Positions 30,450 to 41,677 of a stretch of DNA of 64,000 nt are shown piece after piece. How positions within the stretch are numbered: position 1 is the stretch's first letter; the number at the start of each line of letters is the position of its first letter. The position numbers were made by a program, and so were the translations under genes. This DNA comes from Helianthus annuus (Eukaryota > Streptophyta > Magnoliopsida > Asterales > Asteraceae): NCBI RefSeq assembly GCF_002127325.2, contig NC_035437.2, forward strand, positions 116,707,363 through 116,771,362. The letters run 5' to 3'. The notes beneath the pieces were generated by a model, which was not told where the DNA came from, made no database searches, and was given only the letters and a program-made list of their open reading frames with translations.

Positions 30450-31781
30450 GAATGATAAATCGAAAACCCACTCCAGTTGACTAAACCCTGAAAACCCATT
30501 AATCACCATTGATCAAACTAAATGAATGGCTGAGATTAAGTTTGGGCCATGTCTTTCTCTAGTTCCACTTTTCAGTATTATTTAATACATTGATTGTACA
30601 TTAAGGGGTAATATGGGAAACATATTTTCATCTCTTTCAAGAAAGAGAAAGACATGTTTAGGTACGAATCATAAAGTCTCCATATGCACAGACCTATCAA
30701 AACTTCAAAACATCAAAACAAATTCTCTCTCTCTAAAAATTTCCATCAAACATTCTTCATCTATACCCATATCAGTGAAGATGTTCAACTATACCCAGAA
30801 TCGCCGGCCAAAAATCGCTTAAAGATCTTCAAAATCGCCGTAGAATATCAACGATCGCCGGAGATATTCAAGAATCACCGGAGAATTTCAACCGGTCACC
30901 GCCGGAAAAAAAAGGTCAGCCTAAAAACGAGAGGATTTCAGGTGCGTCGCTTCTTTGTTGACTAAAATTATCAACTTTGTTTTAGCTATTCAGAATGTTG
31001 CTTTAATTTTTCATAGATCTGGTTGCAAATACTTCAATGTCTTGAGTGTAAGTTACAAAACTTCATTTTTTTTAAATTATTATTTGTATCTGCATTTTGC
31101 AACTTAAATGCATTTGCAGATCTTTTTTCTTATTAATTGTTTGTTTTGATGAATTTGAGTGTGTATGAATTGGTAGTTTCTAATCTATTGAAATGGAAAA
31201 TTACATTAACATATGGAAATTTACATTATCATTTACTGCATTTAGGAAATTAGGGTTTTTTCTTGTGGAGATTTGTGTGGATTTTTAGTTTTATGAATGC
31301 TGTTGTTGTTGGATTCTGTTTGGTTGATGTATCTGGAAACGGAGGCCCGTTAGCCCAAAACTATAGTGTCTTATAGTCCGTGGATTGCCTCTGTACCTGC
31401 TGCTGTTGATGACCGCAGATATAGAAACCATTTGACTATAGGAAATGGGAAAGTATTAGCTGGCCTCGGTTTATAATGTAAGTTTTCGTATTATATAATT
31501 GGTAAAGGTGGATAGATAGGCAGCTTGATTAGAGGGGTCAATATGGGATCCGGTATTTTCTGGTATCAGTCAAACGGACGAACGGGGCCGGATTGACCAG
31601 AAACATTTTGTCCATATTGTTTATAGATAAAACATGTTAACATGATTACAAAAAAAATTTATTATTACAACAATCTAATTTTGTTAAAGAGATCTTAGTA
31701 GGTTGCATGGATATTTTTTTTTACTTTCTACATGTTTGACCCGCTTGATCTGTTTCCTTTTTAGCTAATTATTAGCTACTT

Positions 31782-31940
31782 ATGGGTTTCGATTCTCTAA
31801 TTCAGGCGCCGGTGAGCACTAACAATTCATCCGTCCGCGTTAATTTCCCGTTAGATGATACCAGTAAGAAGATTCGAAAGCCGTATACTATCACCAAATC
31901 TAGACAGAATTGGACTGAGTATGGTCCGCAAAAGAGCCAG
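31782..31940 (+). pseudogene. Fragment of a REVEILLE-type MYB gene
   Basis: The stretch 'DDTSKKIRKPYTITKSRQN' then 'WTE' matches the start of the SHAQKYF-class MYB repeat of LHY/REVEILLE clock factors (RVE4/6/8 type). After WTE the usual 'EHDKFLEAL' continuation is absent and the reading becomes unrelated. A splice-acceptor-like 'CTCTAATTCAG' at about 31795 precedes the conserved part, so the true exon may start with 'APVSTNN'. It lies within a TIR element and is best read as a captured exon piece rather than a gene. Confidence 0.65.
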
Positions 31941-32720
31941 CGGGTACATGACTCATTAAACATCATTTCTATATGCATATATGTACAATATAATCATTTG
32001 TGACTAATAGTTGATGTGTATGTATAATATTTAGGACAAACAATGACATGAAGTTGTTCCTGGGTTGATCTTGGCTCCTTGGCAGTATCTCTCACATTAA
32101 TGGGGTCTAACTTGAAACTGCAGTATTTGTTGTCATCATGAGTTAGACAACAGGGCATATAGGTAAATAATAATAACTTTATTTGTAAATATAAAAAGGG
32201 TTATGATTGCTTGATATGACTAGCATTTTGGATAAAGGTGCTAGAAATCTTCTCTTTTTTGTACCTAATTTACCGTTGTTGTTGCTGGGCTCCTTATGTG
32301 TGATTGTTTCTCATGGTTTCAAAAACAGGTGTATGGTTATTGTCATTTTTATAATTATTATATGTTGTAGTAATCAATCGTTTGTATAGAAATTGATGAT
32401 TATGAAAAATCTAAATATCAAAAAATCAACTTATACGTTCGGTTTTCCGCAAGTTTGTGTATATCACTTACAAATTTGTAATGTTTGCTTGTATTTGAAA
32501 GTCTTAAATGAGAGTATTTAGTAGGTTAGTTTGGCTTCAAAATGTTACACATTTTCTGTTTTTATTTATTTGGTTTATCATTTTCTTTTTCATATAAATG
32601 GCACAAATTAATCCCCAAGTTTTGGGCCAAATAAAAACGTCTAACATGCGGCAAAAAAATCGGTTTAAAAAATAAACTATGTGAACTCATTGGGCAACAT
32701 GCGGCAAAAAATCATAAATA

Positions 32721-32750
32721 CCCGCGGCAACGCGCGGGGCTTCCCACTAG
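32721..32750 (+). mobile_element. Helitron 3' terminus
   Basis: The GC-rich hairpin CCCGCG-GCAA-CGCGCGGG is followed by GCTTCCCACTAG and then T, the canonical Helitron 3' signature. The 5' TC end upstream was not identified. Confidence 0.7.
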
Positions 32751-34024
32751 TTCTATAAAATGAGCAATAGGTATTACGTTATATGTAACATTTTACAAAA
32801 AAAAGTATAAAAAAATAACATTACATTTTCTGTATAATTTCAAAAAATGTAAACACCCAATATGCAAGAAAAAATGCTTGTTTTTTTACCATTTAAAGGA
32901 TATCCACATACATAAGAGTGTAACACGTTTTCTTTTCTTTCTCCTCCGACACAAAGTGTTATATTACATCATATTGTTACAAAAAGTCATCTTCCTAGAA
33001 AAAGATGTTACATGTTGGTACGTACACTACAAAAAAGATGTTACATATATTATACATATATATGAAGTTACACCACGTGTAAACATACATTTTCTGTATA
33101 ATTTCAAAAAATGTAAACACCCAGTAAACAAAAAAATGAGCAATAAGTATTTCATTATGTGTAACGTCCTTCTACGTTTCATATACACAACCAACAACAG
33201 GCTTTAAAACAATAGGAACATTAGGACACCACATTCTAGTGCCATTGGGTGTGTGGTGAACATAAAATTTCTCGTCCGCATGAATACCTACAAAAAAGGT
33301 CACGAGTCTTTTAGAAAACGTTGTATTGTTAATAAATTTTAACACGTATATGTTAAAAAAATTTACTTGTAACATGAAACCTAACAAACTGATGCATTTT
33401 ACTGTATTGTCAATACAAGTTTAACACGTTTTGCTACAATGCAAACAAAACATGGTGGTACATTTTTTTGGTGTCACCAAAAAGTGTAGATGCTGGTGCA
33501 TTTTTTTTATGTGATCCAAAAATGTAATCTCGAATGTTTTTCCTTTCCAAAAAATATAAAAACTTAATACAAGTGTAACCACACATGTTTTTACCTTCTA
33601 CTAAATATAAAAGCTTGTTTCATAAAAATAAAAAAATAAAAATGGTATTTTAATACAAGTTTACCACATTTTCAACTAAACTAACCATAAAAAAATACCT
33701 AAAAACAAAAAAAAAAATTCATTCTTTCACATAAACAATGACCTGTGGATAGCAGCTCTGTAAAAGTACAATTCTGAACACCATCCTCATCATCATTTGT
33801 GCCATTTTGATGTAGATCTGAGGCTACACATAAAAAAATACCAAATTAAAAAAATAAAAAATTCAAGAAGAATCCAATCAAAATCTAAACAAGAAAACCT
33901 TAATTTACACAACTACTTGTATGTATTTAAAGCTGTACATTTAATAAAACTGAAAAAAAAGTATCACTCACCTGGAAACTCTACTCTCACCCAATGCATC
34001 TTCATGGAGTTTCTTGCTATGTTT
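32751..34024. other. Gene-free interior of the TIR element
   Basis: AT-rich. The string 'TTTTCTGTATAATTTCAAAA' recurs at about 32826 and 33090. Predicted ORFs are short and low complexity. Confidence 0.5.
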
Positions 34025-34165
34025 GATTTTTTCCGATGAATTTTGAGGATCTGCAGCAATGTTTGATTTTGTCTAATGATTTTTGAAGATCTGCCATGTT
34101 TTTGGCTGTTCAACTCAGCCATCTTTGATTTTGTCCGATGATTTTTTGAAGATCTGCAGCGATCG
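34025..34165 (+). repeat. Imperfect tandem repeat, unit about 45 bp
   Basis: Three copies of 'TTTGATTTTGTC(C/T)(G/A)ATGA' followed by 'TTTTGAAGATCTGC'. Confidence 0.6.
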
Positions 34166-34902
34166 TCTTTTTTGTGTGGCGATTGTCTGATTTTTTGAAA
34201 ATCTCAGATCTTGATCAAAGCATCTTTTTTGTTCAAACACACATGCAAAAACCCCACAACTTCATCTCCTTAAAGCCCTAATCACACCGGCAAAAACCAC
34301 CTCCGATTTTATTTTGTTCAGATCTGAAACCCAGATGTCAAGACTTGTTCCGATTTGGTTTAAATGTGTGTGAAACATCTAAAATTTATGTGAGATCTGA
34401 AAGATTGTGAAGAGAATGATATATGTATAGTTTCAAATGTGTATGAGGATGATTCTTGAAATTAGACATATTAGAGAAAGAGATCAGAGATATATTAGAG
34501 GAAGAGAAATATGAGGATGATTCTTCAAATGTGTATGAGGATGATGGGGGGTGATTCTTCAAATGTGTATGAGGAAGAGAAATAAATGACATGTGAGATG
34601 AGAAGTCTTGACATCTGGGTTGAAAATTGTGAGAGAAAGATGTGAGAGAAAAAGCAAAGTTGAAAATTCTAAACAAGTACAATTCAATTTATTAAAAAGA
34701 TGATAAGAAGAAGCAAAGATGGACAAGTCTGCGTGTGCAGACACATCACCAGCCCATCACCATAATCTAAAAAATGTAAGAAAGAAAATGACGATCATGC
34801 CCTTACTCTTCTCAATCTAAATTCAAACGTGGATCAATCCTAGCCACATGTTAGAGTTTTCAGGGTTTAGTCAACTGGAGTGGGTTTTCTCCTTATAATT
34901 AG

Positions 34903-34949
<47 letters not shown>

Positions 34950-35589
34950 TCACATTTTAGAGTGCTAAGTTTAAATCGTACAATGTAACACTTTGTAAAA
35001 ATAAAGCCTATACGAAACAGAAGAAAGCAAGTGGTTTTTACCTCGGGAATACGGGTTGTCACAAAACCACAAAACTAAATGTTAAAAAAGTTTTTTTAAC
35101 AGTTAAGTCGTGACTTTTTACAAAAAAATTATAAATAATATGTTTCGGTTTTTAATGAAAAGTTTTAAAAAAATTGTGTATTTTTTAAGTAGTTTTAGTT
35201 GTGTTTACATTGGTTCTCATGGTTCTCGCAATAAAGGGTGGTTCCTAACGGATCCTTACCATATATATATATATATAGGAACAGGATCAGGAGAGAACGC
35301 CTCAAAGTGTGAGAACGGTGAGAACGATTCTCAGCCACAAGATCTTAGTGGTTTGTGGCTGAGATTGATGCGGTGGCATTTTTGTAAATAATAGGGGCCT
35401 TGGAAATACCAGGAGGAGTAAAATAGGAAGATCCAAACAAAGGTGCACATGCTAATCACATGCCATTTTCCCTCATCATATTTAAACGACAATAACTTTT
35501 TTTATACGTGATTATTTTTCGAAAAAAATTACACCATAAAACTCAGCGTTTTTTATCTTTCCAACGAGTATACTATTGATATACTTTTC

Positions 35590-35810
35590 GAAAAAAAATT
35601 AACTGGGTTTTATGGCGTTTTTCTAAACTAGGTGTTTTATGGCGTTTTAGACTAAGTATTTTCATTGCGTTTTTCTGAACTAGGTGTTTTTATGGCGTTT
35701 TAACTAGGTATTTTCATAACGTTTTTCTGAACTGAGTGTTTTATAGCGTTTTCAACTGAGTTTTTCATGGCGTTTTTTCTGAATTGGATGTTTTATGGCG
35801 TTTTTACAGT
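35590..35810 (+). repeat. GGCGTTTT tandem array
   Basis: Seven or so imperfect 30-35 bp units of the type 'ATGGCGTTTTTCTGAACT' + 'AGGTGTTTT'. The same kind of module recurs at 43432-44180. Confidence 0.75.
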
Positions 35811-35869
35811 ACAAATTATGATTTTTCTGAGCTCAAAAAATATTAATTTAGGCGGTTAGACACATTTTT

Positions 35870-36425
35870 GAGCTATATGGCTAAAAAAATGGTTTTTTTG
35901 AGCTGTTGTAAATTATAGCTCAAAAAATAGCTTTTTTTGTTATGCCGTTTTAACTGGGAGCTGCTAAAAAAAATGGTTTTTTTGAGCTGTTGTAAATTAT
36001 AGCTCAAAAAAATAACTTTTTTTGTTATGGCACTGGGAGCTATATGGCTAAAAAAATGGTTTTTTTGAGCTGTTGTAAATTATAGCTCAAAAAAATAGTT
36101 TTTTTTTTTTTTTTTTTTTGTTATGGCGTTTTAACTGGGAGCTATATTGCTAAAAAAATGGTTTTTTTGAGTTGTTGTAAATTATAGCTCAAAAAAATAG
36201 TTTTTTTATGCGTTTTAACTGGGAGCTATATGGCTAAAAAAATGGTTTTTTTTAAGCTGTTATAAATTATAGCTCAAAATTTTTTTTTTTTTTTGTTATG
36301 GCGTTTTAACTGGGAGGGCTAAAAAATGGTTTTTTTTTTGTTATGACGTTTTAACTGGGAGCTATATGGCTCAAAAAATGGTTTTTTTGAGCTGTTGTAA
36401 ATTATAGCTCAAAAAAATAGCTTAT
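35870..36425 (+). repeat. Satellite-like array, unit about 95 bp
   Basis: Six to seven copies of 'GAGCTATATGGCTAAAAAAA' / 'TGGTTTTTTTGAGCTG' / 'TTGTAAATTATAGCTC', joined by T-runs and 'GTTATGGCGTTTTAACTGG'. Each unit contains AGCTCAAAAAA and its complement, so it can fold on itself. Confidence 0.8.
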
Positions 36426-36510
36426 GACGTTTTATTTGAACACCTAGTTCATGTGAGTGAGTTTTTTGACAATATTACTCCTTAGTGTAATTTAACATCA
36501 ATGCCACATG

Positions 36511-37744
36511 TCACCACCAAAATGGGTCCAGGCAGCGGTAACCACGGAAGTTAGGTGGGTAGCCAAGAAAAACGCACCGGTGAGATCTCGGAAGAAGTTT
36601 GTTGGGTTGAGTAGCGGACATGTTTGGGTAGCATGCGCACCCGAAAACCCGAAGGTGATCATAAGTCGGGTGACAAAGGAACAAGGAAAAAGTGGGAGTG
36701 TTGTAGTTGAGACGAGTGGTTGGAAGAATGTTATGTAAATAGGCGGCAGTGTGAAGCGCCTCAACCCAAAAAGTGGGAGGAATGTGAGCGTGTATGAGAA
36801 GTGCTCGAATGATATCATTTAAGCGACGAATCATATGCTCGGAGCGTCCGTTTTGAGGCGAAGTTTGAGGGCAAGAAAAACGGAAAGTTAGGCCTTGGGA
36901 GTTTGCGAAGTTGTGAAATGCATGATTGTCAAACTCCCCGCCTAAGTCACATTGAAAGGCTTTAATGTTTTTTTGAAATTGAGTTTGGATGAATTTGTGA
37001 AATTTAACAAAAGTAGGAAACGTCTTAGATTTGAATTTTAATGGGTATACCCAAACATAATTTGTGAAATTATCTATAAGGACCATATAATATTTATAGG
37101 AGTTATTACTAATGACCGGGGAGGTCCACAAATCACAATGAACAATGTCAAATGGTGCAAAAGTAAATGAATTTGAATCAACAAACGGAAGACGTTTACT
37201 ATTCGATAAATGGCAAGAGTTGCAAAAACCAAAAGAATCCTTAGTACATGAAATATTAAAATGACTAGAAAGAAATTGCAAGACTTGTGAGCCGGGATGT
37301 CCAAGACGATCGTGCCACTTATTTGAACTGGATGAAGTAGTCAAAAAAAACTTGAGTTGGTTGAGTGAATGGGTTGAGATCACCGGTGCTATCATGGCGG
37401 GAAAGCGGTTGTCCAGTCTTGAGGTCCTTCAAAGTAAAACCATTGGGGTCAAATTCAATAGAAACAAGGTTATCACGTGTAAATTTACGCATGGAAATAA
37501 GGTTTTTAACCACTGTAGGGGCATAAAGTATATTTTTAAGATTAAAGGTGTGGTTATCTGTTTTGTGAAAGCCATGTCCAGAACCCAAAATTTTCAACGA
37601 TTGGCCATTACCTACAAGAATATTAGCATTAATAGATTTTGATAAAAGGAATTGAATTTGACCTTGGTCTGCAGTAACATGAGATGATGTGCCCGTGTCC
37701 ATATTCCAATTTGGGTCCGACTGGTTTAAGGTGAGCGTGGACAA
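36511..37744 (-). pseudogene. Ty1/Copia protease-integrase fragment
   Basis: Two overlapping minus-strand frames. The first (37744-37319) carries a retropepsin-like 'NMDTGTSSHVT' (DTG in place of the common DSG). The second (37395-36511) has the GAG-pre-integrase 'KWHDRLGHPGSQVLQFL' with a CxxC-type site ('FCNSCHLSNSKR'), then an integrase core with 'FDIVHCDLWTSP', 'FQCDLGGEFDN' and 'SPQNGRSEHMIRR', ending 'FLGYPPNFRGYRC'. RT and RNase H are absent beyond 36511. The frames are offset by a frameshift at about 37350. The copy is a dead 5' part of a Copia element. Confidence 0.85.
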
Positions 37745-38925
37745 AGCAGCTCCCAGTTCGGTCGGTTGAAGTGGGTCAACCTGTGGTGTAGAATAAGCTT
37801 GAGGTGGGCCGTAAGCGTGAGGGTAGGCCGGTGACTGCTGGGCTGTGAGGCCGAAGCCTGGTGGTGGGGTGTATGTGGTATTGGATTGGCCGAGTTGTAA
37901 AGTAGGCTGGGCAGAGGTTTGAGCAGCGGGTCGGGACCAGTTAGCGATCCACGGAGATTGGGCTAGGTGAGGGCATGGTGGTGGTGGTGTGCTCCACCAC
38001 CCGTAGTTACCGGAGGGTGGTGTAGGAGAGTACCCGGTTGGAGTTGGTGTGTAGCCAGAGGTGTTGCATCCACGGCCGCGGCCGCCGTGGTAACTGTTTC
38101 TTCCACGGCCCCGTCCACGACCTTGTTGCCTTTGGTATTGTTCATATTGTTGGGCGAGATTATATGAGGGCGGTGGTGGGGTGGTATGTTTTGAGAAGGT
38201 TGGGACCCAACAGAAGAAGGCGGTCCGCGAGGGACCGTAAGGGCAGCCTGTTGACGAGCGGCTTGTCGTCGTTGTTCACGTTCAATCATATCACGAGCAT
38301 CGTCCCAAGACGTGTTAGAGGACTGAGTAATAAATGAGGTGGTTGTGTCATACTCGGTCGGTAAACCTTGAACCATTTGTAAAACTAACCTTGATTCCGT
38401 GACCGGTTGATCCACGTCCTTGAGTTGTTCGGCTATATCTTTTAGTTTCTGGAAATAGTCATTAAGAGAGGAGCATGAAGCCAAGGTGGTGTTGGTGAAA
38501 GCTTGCAGTAGAGACGAGGCATGGGAGTTTTTATTGTTTTGAAAGATGGATTGAAGCTTGTTCCATGCCTGCTGCGCCGTCGTCTGATCTTCCAAAATTC
38601 GGATGAGGAGATCGTCTGAAAGTGTTCCGTATATCCATTATAACACAATGGAATCCACCTTGGCCCAAGAGTCGAAACTCTCATCAGTTTCAGCAGGAGG
38701 TCTGGTTCCGTCTATGTGCTTCGGTACTTCGTATCCCTTGGCGTGGAGTCGAAACAGTTTTACCCAGGCAGAATACGTAACCTTCTCGCCATCAAGGGTG
38801 CGGACCTTATTTTGTATGTTGGTGACTGAATAAACGGGGTGAAGGTGTTTGGGTTCGGTCGAACCGAGGAAGATGAGGAGTTTTCTTTGCCTGTCATTGT
38901 CGGCTGGAAAAAAAAGGGTTATGAG
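37745..38925 (-). pseudogene. Ty1/Copia gag, frameshifted
   Basis: Minus-strand codons show a Copia gag: an N-terminal part with 'SVTNIQNKVRTLDGEKVTYS' and 'AWVKLFRLHAKGYEVPKHI' (38870-38640), then 'QTTAQQAWNKLQSIFQNNKN' to 'LVLQMVQGLPTEYDTTTSFI' (38590-38300). A Gly/Arg-rich region and a Pro/Tyr-rich linker run into the protease. At least two frameshifts (about 38870 and 38640) and one stop (about 37963) break it. No CCHC knuckle was seen; the RGRG segment may serve for RNA binding, as in some plant Copia lineages. Confidence 0.8.
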
Positions 38926-38931
38926 GGGAAA

Positions 38932-38943
38932 GGCTCTAATACA
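38932..38943 (-). other. Degenerate primer-binding site of the Copia element
   Basis: The minus strand reads TGTATTAGAGCC, two changes from TGGTATCAGAGCC, just upstream of gag. The LTR beyond it could not be delimited. Confidence 0.5.
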
Positions 38944-39265
38944 ATAAACGATGGCATATGAATTGTGTCTTCTCATTACATCCAAAAGATACATATATAC
39001 TGTAATAATCCTAACAAACATCCTATCATTGTGGAGCTGAATATTCACTTCCTAAAATATAATATATGGAGAATGTGTACAGCTAATGTACAGCTGATAT
39101 TAAGTTGGTTTTGATAAAAAGAAAAATGAAAATGAGAGTGGGGTTGAAATTCAAATCCTTTAATTTAGTTGAATAAATTTTTGTTATAAAAATATAAAAA
39201 TAAAGATGGGGGAGTTTTGATACAAAACAAGACAGGAGACGAGCAAGTGGTTTTAGAGGCTTTTA

Positions 39266-40285
39266 GGTGCTTTTTGTTTTTTCTGAGGTAAAACGTCTGC
39301 AGTCTGCGGACCACATCTGCAGACATCTGTAGCAGAAGAGCTGGACCAAACCTCTACAGTCTACAAGAAGAAGACTGTTTGTTTTTTACTTCTGCAAACT
39401 GAAATAAACAGAAATATAAATAAACTGATTAATCCATAACGAACACAAAAACTCTGATCAAACAATCTATCAACATGAACAATTGTAATCAAACAAACTA
39501 AATCTTTAGTCAAACAATTCATCAAAATGAACATCTATATTCCATAACAAACACAAAAAATTAACATAATCATAAACGAAATCAGAATATAAACACCAAT
39601 AATTAACTTATGCACTAACAATAACCAAAATAACATTAACCAAAATAACAATTATGAACTAACATTAAACAATAAATGAGAATTGAACCAATAAAAAGAA
39701 CAATCGTAATAAGCATTTAACATAAAAAATCAAACCATTAATAAAAATGAACATACCAGGTCAGAGGTGGAGGCAGCAGGTCAGAGGGGGAGGTAGCAGG
39801 TCGGAGGTCGGAGGCGGAGGCAGCAGGTCGAGGCGGAGGTCGGAGGCAGCAGGTCAATGACGCAGCAGATCGGATGTGGAGGTGGTGTCGGAGGCGGAGG
39901 AAGTGGAGGTGGTGGCGGAGGAGGTGAGGTGTGGCTAGGAGAAGTATGCTAGGGTTTGGAGAGGGGGTAGCGGAGGGGAGGGGAGGCTGAGGTGTGGCGG
40001 AGGTGAAGGGGGAAGCGGAGGAGCTGAGGTCTCGGTTGGAGAAGTGGAGATGGGGCTAGGGTTATGAGGTTTGAAGATGTGCAGGTTGAGAAGTGGAGAA
40101 GTGGAGCTTGAAGAGTTTTGAAGAGGCAAGACCACATCTCTGCGGGGAAGACCTCTAGAAGAGTTTTTTTTAGTGAAAGCTCTTCCAAAAAACAAACACG
40201 CTGCAGATTCAAACGTCTACGCGTGGTCTGCGTGGTGCAGACATAAGAGGCTGTGAAGTACTTCCAACAAAAAACAAACACCACC
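39266..40285. mobile_element. Tourist-like (PIF/Harbinger) MITE, 1.0 kb
   Basis: TTA precedes the left end and TTA follows the right end (39263-39265, 40286-40288). Inverted ends: 'GGTGCTTTTTGTTTTTT' and 'AAAAAACAAACACCACC'. Both arms share 'GACGT(C)TGCAG'-like strings. The middle contains a GGAGG minisatellite. Confidence 0.7.
39765..39930 (+). repeat. GGTCGGAGGCGGAGGCAGCA minisatellite
   Basis: Repeated units of 14-26 bp built from 'GGCAGCAGGTC' and 'GGAGGCGGAGG', strongly purine-biased on the plus strand. The minus-strand ORFs at 39935-40299 are low-complexity readings of the adjoining purine-rich DNA. Confidence 0.75.
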
Positions 40286-40322
40286 TTAGACTTTAGCATT
40301 TTTTACAAGAAATATTATATAT

Positions 40323-41660
40323 CAGTGGCGGAAATAGAAGAAATATTTAGGGGTGTCCCAATTTTTTACGGTACATTTATAGAACGGAAAATTTTTTACC
40401 TACATTACGGGGCAGGGCCGATCCTGAAAATTCAAGTGCCTTGGGCGAGCAAAAAAAGGCCCTTAGGCCTTACCGAATTAAATTTTATAAACTAGTTTTT
40501 TAGGTTAACGAATCAATATTGAGCATATCACATTTGGCTAGGGTTTATGAATTAATATTGTCAATAAGTTTTTCGGTTTTAGATTGGGCTAGGTTTATTT
40601 TTAATTTTTAGATCGAAATTAAACAATTCAAAAACTTAAGAAGAAAAGAAATAAAGAATACTCACAACTCACAATCAGCACAACAGCAGCGACTTCAGCC
40701 AATTAGCCTGTTCGATGATTATTGTTCTGAACTCAACAGTGATTAATTAAAGCTTATTTTTTTGGATTTTGGTTTCGTCATCACTTCAAAGAATTCAAAC
40801 AATCAATTAACAAGCAAATTAACAACCAATAATCAGCCAATAACAACAAGTAACAAGAATAAAACTAATCAAACTAACCAATAATCAGCCAATCTTCTGT
40901 TCGATATGATCGTCTATTCGTCTGTGACTCTGTTCGATGACTCGATGTGCTGCTGCCAGTTCCGTTCGAACTTCGAAGATGATCTTCTATGCGATATGAT
41001 TGCCTAATCAAACAATTATCAAACAAATAACAATCAAACTAACAACATATTCGAACAATTATCAATCAAACAATTTCGAACATTGTCTATTCTGACTATT
41101 CATATGTTATTTTCGAACAATCAAAGTATCAAACTAACAACCGGTTCAAACAATTATCAATCAAATAACAATCAAACAATTATCAAACAAATAACAATCA
41201 AACCTATATTTCTGTTGCTGCTACTGCCAATCAAAATAATAAAACAATCAGCGACCAAGGCTGATCTGTTGATACTTGATTCTGTTCTGTCTCTGCCTCT
41301 GCCTCTGTGTTCGAAGATGATCATCAGCGATGTCTGCCACTATCGACGTTTGATATCCCTAATTAAACTGCCGCCCATTTGATTCAATCTTGGGCTATTA
41401 TTTAGTTATTTGGGCTTAACTAATGTGCTATTATTTAGTTATTTATGCTTATTAATTAGTTTCTTATTGGGCTTATTATTGGTTTGTATTCATCATCACC
41501 AAGTGGGTTTATTATTGGTTTGTAAAAAAAAATTTGAGGGGTGTCCTCGTAGTTGTTCAGGGGTGTCCTATGTAAAAAAATCGATATTTTTTTTTACACT
41601 AAGGAAAAAAGTTGAGCCGTAGCCCGGGCTACGCTTGGACCTACACTAGGTCCGCCCCTG
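40323..41660. mobile_element. hAT-like element, 1.34 kb
   Basis: Left end CAGTGGCGGAAATAG; right end inverted CAGGGGCGGACCTAG. Perfect 8-bp duplication TTATATAT (40315-40322, 41661-41668). 'GGGGTGTCC' occurs near both ends. No transposase. Near 40420-40470 is a piece of another element ('GGGGCAGGGCCGATCCTG'). Confidence 0.85.
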
Positions 41661-41677
41661 TTATATATGTTTAGAAA

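Larger units (their letters stand above)
30447..34904. mobile_element. 4.5-kb TIR element inside a TA microsatellite, with captured MYB exon
   Basis: TIRs of about 54 bp run from 'TATAGGGGAATGATAAATC' through 'CCCACTCCAGTTGACTAAAC' at the left, and inverted at 34850-34904. Both ends abut TA repeats, as in TA-targeting elements such as rice Micron. No transposase is visible. The interior holds a REVEILLE-type MYB fragment, a Helitron 3' end and short T/G-rich tandem motifs. Confidence 0.75.
28088..35063 (-). mobile_element. LTR-like insertion, probably a solo LTR with a nested element
   Basis: Flanked by the 5-bp repeat AAACC (28083-28087, 35064-35068). Removing it restores the copy A sequence exactly. 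Its right end read inversely is TGTGACAACCCGTATTCCC, a typical LTR start. Without the nested TIR element at 30447-34904 it is about 2.5 kb, a plausible Ty3/Gypsy LTR. The other end reads ...ATAG rather than CA, which is non-canonical. No gag or pol is present. Confidence 0.6.
27905..35265. mobile_element. TIR element copy B, split by a 7-kb insertion
   Basis: The left part (to 28087) and right part (from 35064) are colinear with copy A: 'aagctaaatgctaaaactaaacc' on the left (in pieces) and 'acaaaactaaatg' on the right, with right end 'GGGTGGTTCCTAACGGATCC'. The extreme left end has diverged, so its start is approximate. Confidence 0.6.
35272..36480. mobile_element. TA-flanked element with internal satellites, right end unclear
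   Basis: It starts 'AGGAACAGGATCAGGAGAG' directly after a (TA)n tract. Segment 35490-35620 is an inverted homologue of 44165-44300 ('AACGAGTATACTA', 'TTCGAAAAAAAATT'). Two tandem arrays follow. The decayed Copia element begins near 36490. Confidence 0.5.

Noticed and set aside
34386..34744. Ser/His/Phe-rich ORFs near the right end of the 4.5-kb TIR element, considered as a transposase remnant
   Set aside because: No DDE, zinc-finger or other transposase motif; the composition follows GATGATT/AGAGA-type DNA repeats.
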